Below, piece after piece: positions 36,286 through 40,011 of a stretch of 40,011 bases of DNA; the first letter of the stretch is position 1, and every line of letters begins with the position of its first letter. The notes below the pieces were generated by a model, which did not search any database, was not told the origin of the DNA, and saw only the letters and a list, made by a program, of their open reading frames with translations. This DNA is from an uncultured bacterium (GTDB lineage Bacteria; Planctomycetota; Phycisphaerae; Phycisphaerales; SM1A02). The position numbers were made by a program, and so were the translations under genes. The stretch spans positions 1 to 40,011 of the forward strand of contig CAIKXA010000113.1 in NCBI GenBank assembly GCA_903831295.1. Direction: 5' to 3'.

Positions 36286-36714
36286 ATTTTAGATTTGCGC
36301 CAGGCGCGAGCCCGGAATGAAGCGCTTGACCCATGCTGCTAGGGCCTTGCGATTTGAAACTGCACGGACTTGTGCCAACCTTGGTTCAATACCTGCGTTT
36401 TGGTGCTGTCAGGTTGGCAGACCGACTTGAATAAGTGCGGCAATGGAACCAATTCAAATTTTGTGACCGGATCATTTACGGTCTTTTAGCGGTAATTTGT
36501 GACCTAAACATGGCGAGAATTTCGCTGATTTAACGACTTAAACTCATATTTTGCAAATACTTATGTATTGAATTGGCGCCATTTACGCTAGAGCAGCCTA
36601 TCCGATGTGCTTTGGCATCCCATTTGTATCTACACAAAGGCTCCCTCATTTTGAGGATTTCGAGCGTCAAGACACTTCACCAACTTTCCAACACTCTCAC
36701 GGAGAAAAAATCCA
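36286..36714. other. Long intergenic leader before the groEL-groES-groEL genes
   Basis: No gene, tRNA or CIRCE element (TTAGCACTC-N9-GAGTGCTAA) was seen. Structures: a perfect 9-bp inverted repeat TGCCAACCT (36373-36381) with AGGTTGGCA (36411-36419); TTTGTGACC at 36460-36468 and again at 36496-36504, 36 bp apart; and GACCG (36465-36469) with CGGTC (36479-36483) followed by TTTTA, which may end the zinc-ribbon transcript. A GGAG stands before the groEL ATG. Promoter elements could not be assigned with confidence. Confidence 0.5.
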
Positions 36715-38343
36715 ATGTCCGTCAAGCAACTCTCCTTCGATATTGAAGCCCGCAAATCACTTTTGGCTGGCGTAGAAAAACTAGCCGCCGCCGTGAAGAG
36801 CACGCTTGGTCCACGCGGACGCAACGCGGTGCTGGATAAAAGTTGGGGCGGTCCAACTGTGACCAAGGACGGCGTGAGCGTTGCCGAAGAAATTGAACTT
36901 TCAAACAAGGCTGAAAACATGGGCGCCAAGCTTGTGAAGGAAGCCGCGAGCAAGACTAGTGATGACGCCGGCGACGGAACAACCACCGCCACCGTTCTTG
37001 CTGAAGCCATTTTCCGAAGCGGTCTGAAATTTATCGCAAGCGGCGCCGAAGCTAACGCGTTGGTGCGCGGCATTCGCAAGGCAGTTGCAGTTGTTACAAA
37101 GAACATTGAGTCGCTGGCCAAGCCAGTGGCAAGCGTGAACGGTGGCATTGCCGCCGTCGCCAGTATTTCCGCCAACAACGACGAGGAAGTTGGCGCCATG
37201 ATGGCCAAGGCTTTCGAGAAAGTTGGCAAGGACGGCGTGATCACGGTTGAAGAAGGCAAGGGCCTTGAAACAATCGTTGATGTGGTTGAAGGAATGCAAT
37301 TTGATCGCGGCTACCTCAGCGCGAACTTCATCACAGACACCGACGAGATGACGGTTGAATTCAGCAAAGCGCTGGTTCTGATTTACGAGGACAAGATTGA
37401 TTCCATCACAAAACTAGTGCCTTTCCTTGAGAAAGTGATGGATGTGAAGAAGCCGTTGCTGATTATCGCGGAGGATGTTTCCGGCGAGGCGCTGAGCACG
37501 CTTGTCATTAATAAGATGCGCGGCGTGTTGAATGTGTGCGCCGTGAAGGCTCCTGGCTACGGTGATCGCCGCAAGGCCATGCTTGAAGATCTGGCCATTC
37601 TGACTGGTGGTCAAGCCATCATGAAGGATCTTGGAATTGATTTGGACAAGATCACCATCGCGCAACTTGGTCAAGTGAAGAAAATCACCGTTGACGCCGA
37701 CAACACGACAATTGTTGAAGGCGCCGGCAGCACCAAGAGCATCAAGGATCGTTGCGAACAAATTCGCGGCGAGATGGACAAGACTGATAGCGACTACGAC
37801 CGCGAGAAGTTGCAAGAGCGTTTGGCCAAACTCGCCGGCGGCGTTGCGCAAATTAAAATTGGCGCGAGCAGCGAAACGGAACTGAAAGAAAAGAAGAGCC
37901 GTGTTGAAGACGCGCTTCACGCGACGCGCGCGGCCGTGGCCGAAGGCGTGGTCGCTGGCGGCGGCGTGAGTTTTGTGCGCAGCATTGCGGCCGTTAAAAA
38001 GGCGCGTGCCACTGTTGAAGGCGATGAGGCCTTTGGCTTTGATGTGATCGCCGAAGCGCTTGCTGTTCCACTGCGCGTTATCGCTGAAAATGCCGGTGAA
38101 AAGGGCACCGTTGTGGTGTCCAAAGTTGCGGCCATGACTGGCAACAATGGCTTCAACGCTCTCACTCGAACCTACGGCGACTTGATCAAGGACGGCGTGA
38201 TCACGCCAGCCAAGGTTGATCGTTGCGCTTTGCAAAATGCGGCCAGCGTGGCTGGTCTTCTGTTGAGCGCTGATTGCGTTATCACCGAGGCTCCAAAAGC
38301 CAAGGACGCGCCAGCGGCCCATGATCATTCACACGCCCACTAA
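36715..38343 (+). CDS. groL: Chaperonin GroEL, first copy, with histidine-rich tail
   Basis: 542 residues, the usual length. Forms the ATP-driven folding chamber with GroES. Equatorial motifs are intact: [27 protein letters not shown] with Asp 87, and EDALHATRAAVAEGVVAGGG. In the apical domain the conserved YLSPYF reads YLSANF (residues 200-205), so the Tyr equivalent to E. coli Tyr203, which contacts substrate and GroES, is Asn 204. The C terminus lacks the Gly-Gly-Met tail and ends AAHDHSHAH. Both changes suggest a specialised client set. Ribosome site GGAG upstream. First of three genes in one run. Confidence 0.95.
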   Translation: MSVKQLSFDIEARKSLLAGVEKLAAAVKSTLGPRGRNAVLDKSWGGPTVTKDGVSVAEEIELSNKAENMGAKLVKEAASKTSDDAGDGTTTATVLAEAIFRSGLKFIASGAEANALVRGIRKAVAVVTKNIESLAKPVASVNGGIAAVASISANNDEEVGAMMAKAFEKVGKDGVITVEEGKGLETIVDVVEGMQFDRGYLSANFITDTDEMTVEFSKALVLIYEDKIDSITKLVPFLEKVMDVKKPLLIIAEDVSGEALSTLVINKMRGVLNVCAVKAPGYGDRRKAMLEDLAILTGGQAIMKDLGIDLDKITIAQLGQVKKITVDADNTTIVEGAGSTKSIKDRCEQIRGEMDKTDSDYDREKLQERLAKLAGGVAQIKIGASSETELKEKKSRVEDALHATRAAVAEGVVAGGGVSFVRSIAAVKKARATVEGDEAFGFDVIAEALAVPLRVIAENAGEKGTVVVSKVAAMTGNNGFNALTRTYGDLIKDGVITPAKVDRCALQNAASVAGLLLSADCVITEAPKAKDAPAAHDHSHAH

Positions 38344-38391
38344 ATTATTTTCATTCATCCAACCTACAAAAACTTTTACGGAGAAAACACC

Positions 38392-38685
38392 ATGTCAAAC
38401 ATTCGTCCTCTTGAAGATCGCATTCTTGTGAAGCCACTCGACGCTGAAACCAAAACCGCATCCGGACTTTTTCTGCCCGAGAGCGCCAAGGAAAAACCAA
38501 TGCAAGGCAAAGTGGTCGCCACTGGTCCAGGCAAGTTGCTGGATAACGGCACGCGCCAAACACCGCTTGTGAAAAAGGGTGACACCGTTGTGTACGGAAA
38601 ATATTCAGGCACCGAAATTGAAATCAAAAACACCAAGCACCTCATTGTTCGTGAGAGTGAACTTCTAGGAATCATTGAAGGCTAA
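38392..38685 (+). CDS. groS: Co-chaperonin GroES
   Basis: 97 residues, the usual length. Seven-fold lid of the GroEL chamber. The start IRPLEDRILVKPL, mobile loop TKTASGLFLPESAKEKP, GKVVATGPG and the C-terminal HLIVRESELLGIIEG match the family. In the mobile loop the GroEL-binding triplet is LFL rather than the usual IVL. GGAG precedes the ATG. It sits between two groEL genes (48 and 24 bp gaps), so one lid protein is made with two chaperonins. Confidence 0.96.
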   Translation: MSNIRPLEDRILVKPLDAETKTASGLFLPESAKEKPMQGKVVATGPGKLLDNGTRQTPLVKKGDTVVYGKYSGTEIEIKNTKHLIVRESELLGIIEG

Positions 38686-38709
38686 GTCGCACAATCAAAG
38701 GAAACAAAA

Positions 38710-40011
38710 ATGAGCAATAAACAAATGAAATTCAAGGCTTTGGCGCACGCGGAACTGAAGCGTGGCGTGGATCAAATCGCGCGCGCTGTTGCGGTGACCA
38801 TGGGCCCAACCGGCCGCAATGTGATCGTGCAAAAATCATTCGGCAATCCAAGCGTGACCAAAGACGGCGTCAGCGTTGCCAAGGAAGTTGAGTTGCCATG
38901 TCCTTTCGAGAACATGGGCGCAAAGCTTGTGCATCAAGTGGCAAAGAAAACCGCCGACGTCGCTGGTGATGGAACCACCGCCGCCACGGTTCTAGCGGCG
39001 GCCATCTTTAATGGTGGCTTGAAGTTCGTAGCGGGCGCGGTGAACGCCGTCGCTTTGCAACGCGGAATTAATCTTGCGGCAACAGCCGCCAGCAACGCGC
39101 TGATTGAAATGGCGCAGAAGTGCAAGGGTCGCGCCGATCTTGAGAAGATTGCGACCGTGAGCGCCAACCATGACGCGCACCTTGGCAAGTTGATCGCTGA
39201 AGCCATTGACCGAGTCGGCGCCGATGGCGTTGTCGAAGTTGAGGAAGGCAAGACCGCCGACACTACTCTTGAATATGTCGAGGGCATGAGCTTTGACAAG
39301 GGCTACCTGTCGCCATACTTCATGACGGACCCAAAGAAGGCCGAGTGCGTTCTTGAGAATCCGCAAATTCTGATCCATGAGAAAAAGATCTCAAATTTGG
39401 CTGATTTGCTTCCACTTTTGAACAAGATCGCGCAATCGGGCAAGCCCCTGCTCATCATCGCGGAAGAAGTTGAGAACGAGGCGCTCGCCGCTCTTGTGGT
39501 CAATCGCTTGCGCGGCGTGTTGCAAGTGTGCGCCGTGAAGGCCCCTGGTTTTGGTGATCGCCGCAAGGCCATGCTTGGCGACATCGCCACGCTGACTGGT
39601 GGAACATTTATCGCCGAGGATCTTGGACGCAACTTGGAAGATGTCGCGCTGAGCGAGCTTGGTACAGCCAAACGCGTTGTGATTAGCAAGGAAGAAACTG
39701 TAATCGTTCAAGGCGCCGGAAAGAAAAGTGATGTGACCGCGCGCGCCGAGCAGATCAAGTCCATGCATGACAAGAGCACCAGCGAATACGACCGTGAGAA
39801 GTTGATGGAGCGTTACGCCAAGCTCACCAGCGGCGTTGCGGTGATCAATGTTGGTGCGGCTACGGAGATCGCGCTGAAGGAAACCAAGGATCGTGTTGAT
39901 GACGCCATTCACGCGACACGCGCGGCGGCCAAGGAAGGTTATGTTCCTGGCGGCGGCGTGGCGTATCTGCGCGCCATTGATGCCGTGACCAAGGCGCGCG
40001 GCAAGGCCGAA
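38710..40011 (+). CDS. groL: Chaperonin GroEL, second copy (cut by window end)
   Basis: The first 434 codons are present; the rest lies beyond the window. AAGGA about eight bases before the ATG supports the start. Motifs: [27 protein letters not shown] with Asp 87, canonical apical YLSPYF (from residue 199), [13 protein letters not shown], and [15 protein letters not shown]. The apical site keeps the Tyr that the first copy has lost, so this copy looks like the general chaperonin, though its segment [20 protein letters not shown] is unusual. Its C terminus cannot be seen. Confidence 0.95.
   Translation, partial: MSNKQMKFKALAHAELKRGVDQIARAVAVTMGPTGRNVIVQKSFGNPSVTKDGVSVAKEVELPCPFENMGAKLVHQVAKKTADVAGDGTTAATVLAAAIFNGGLKFVAGAVNAVALQRGINLAATAASNALIEMAQKCKGRADLEKIATVSANHDAHLGKLIAEAIDRVGADGVVEVEEGKTADTTLEYVEGMSFDKGYLSPYFMTDPKKAECVLENPQILIHEKKISNLADLLPLLNKIAQSGKPLLIIAEEVENEALAALVVNRLRGVLQVCAVKAPGFGDRRKAMLGDIATLTGGTFIAEDLGRNLEDVALSELGTAKRVVISKEETVIVQGAGKKSDVTARAEQIKSMHDKSTSEYDREKLMERYAKLTSGVAVINVGAATEIALKETKDRVDDAIHATRAAAKEGYVPGGGVAYLRAIDAVTKARGKAE

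Noticed and set aside
36370-36420. tRNA-like GGTTCAAT segment
   Set aside because: The flanking bases do not form a T-stem and no acceptor or anticodon arm can be drawn.
31924-36600. Similar TTGA-TTGGCG-TTTA-TAGA strings before gyrB (about 31924-31945) and before groEL (about 36568-36595) as a common promoter
   Set aside because: The spacing between the parts differs by four bases, so a shared promoter could not be supported from two examples.
36286-36714. HrcA/CIRCE operator or sigma-32 promoter for groEL
   Set aside because: No match to either consensus was found by eye on either strand.

Overview
This looks like a chromosome segment from a planctomycete, most likely of the Phycisphaerae. 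That is an inference. It rests on two secreted proteins ending in the PEP-CTERM-like sorting tail typical of that class (Pro-x-Pro-Gly, a Leu/Ala-rich helix, then an Arg cluster), a secreted protease with a C-terminal dockerin-like domain, a zinc-ribbon membrane protein of the planctomycete C-x2-C...CPEC type, a large transmembrane Ser/Thr kinase and duplicated groEL genes. Most genes are single or in short runs, often divergent or convergent, and few have strong Shine-Dalgarno sequences, so several starts are uncertain.

Layout. 1-284: non-coding 61-bp tandem repeats with a nested inverted repeat. 285-6326: adenine deaminase, a PEP-CTERM protein, an unknown secreted protein, an MscS channel fused to a cyclic-nucleotide-binding domain, and a DsrE-like protein. 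6468-14113 (minus strand): a Cache-domain chemoreceptor, a 770-residue coiled-coil protein and a transmembrane Ser/Thr kinase. 14508-17879: trypsin-like protease with dockerin, and a GH3 beta-N-acetylhexosaminidase. 17943-20427 (minus): an operon with a collapsed aguB, aguA (agmatine deiminase) and a threonine/serine exporter-family gene, joined by 1-bp and 4-bp overlaps. 20494-26770: a small membrane protein, an FG-GAP-like protein, a stand-alone CoaC-like flavoprotein, a P1B-4 metal ATPase and malic enzyme. 26865-31668: small lipoprotein, unknown acidic protein, polysaccharide deacetylase, second PEP-CTERM protein, tiny membrane protein and a Tat-type amidase lipoprotein. 32045-36285: gyrB, queC and the zinc-ribbon protein. 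36715-40011: groEL-groES-groEL, with the second groEL cut by the window edge.

No phage, IS element, CRISPR array, rRNA or tRNA was seen. No complete novel defence or mobile system was recognised. The points most worth checking are the in-frame collapse of aguB with its coupling to aguA preserved, the functionally split groEL pair (polar substitution in the substrate site and a His-rich tail on the first copy), the duplication of the gyrB 3' end, an orphan strong terminator that may mark a small RNA, and shared untranslated elements at the two PEP-CTERM genes.
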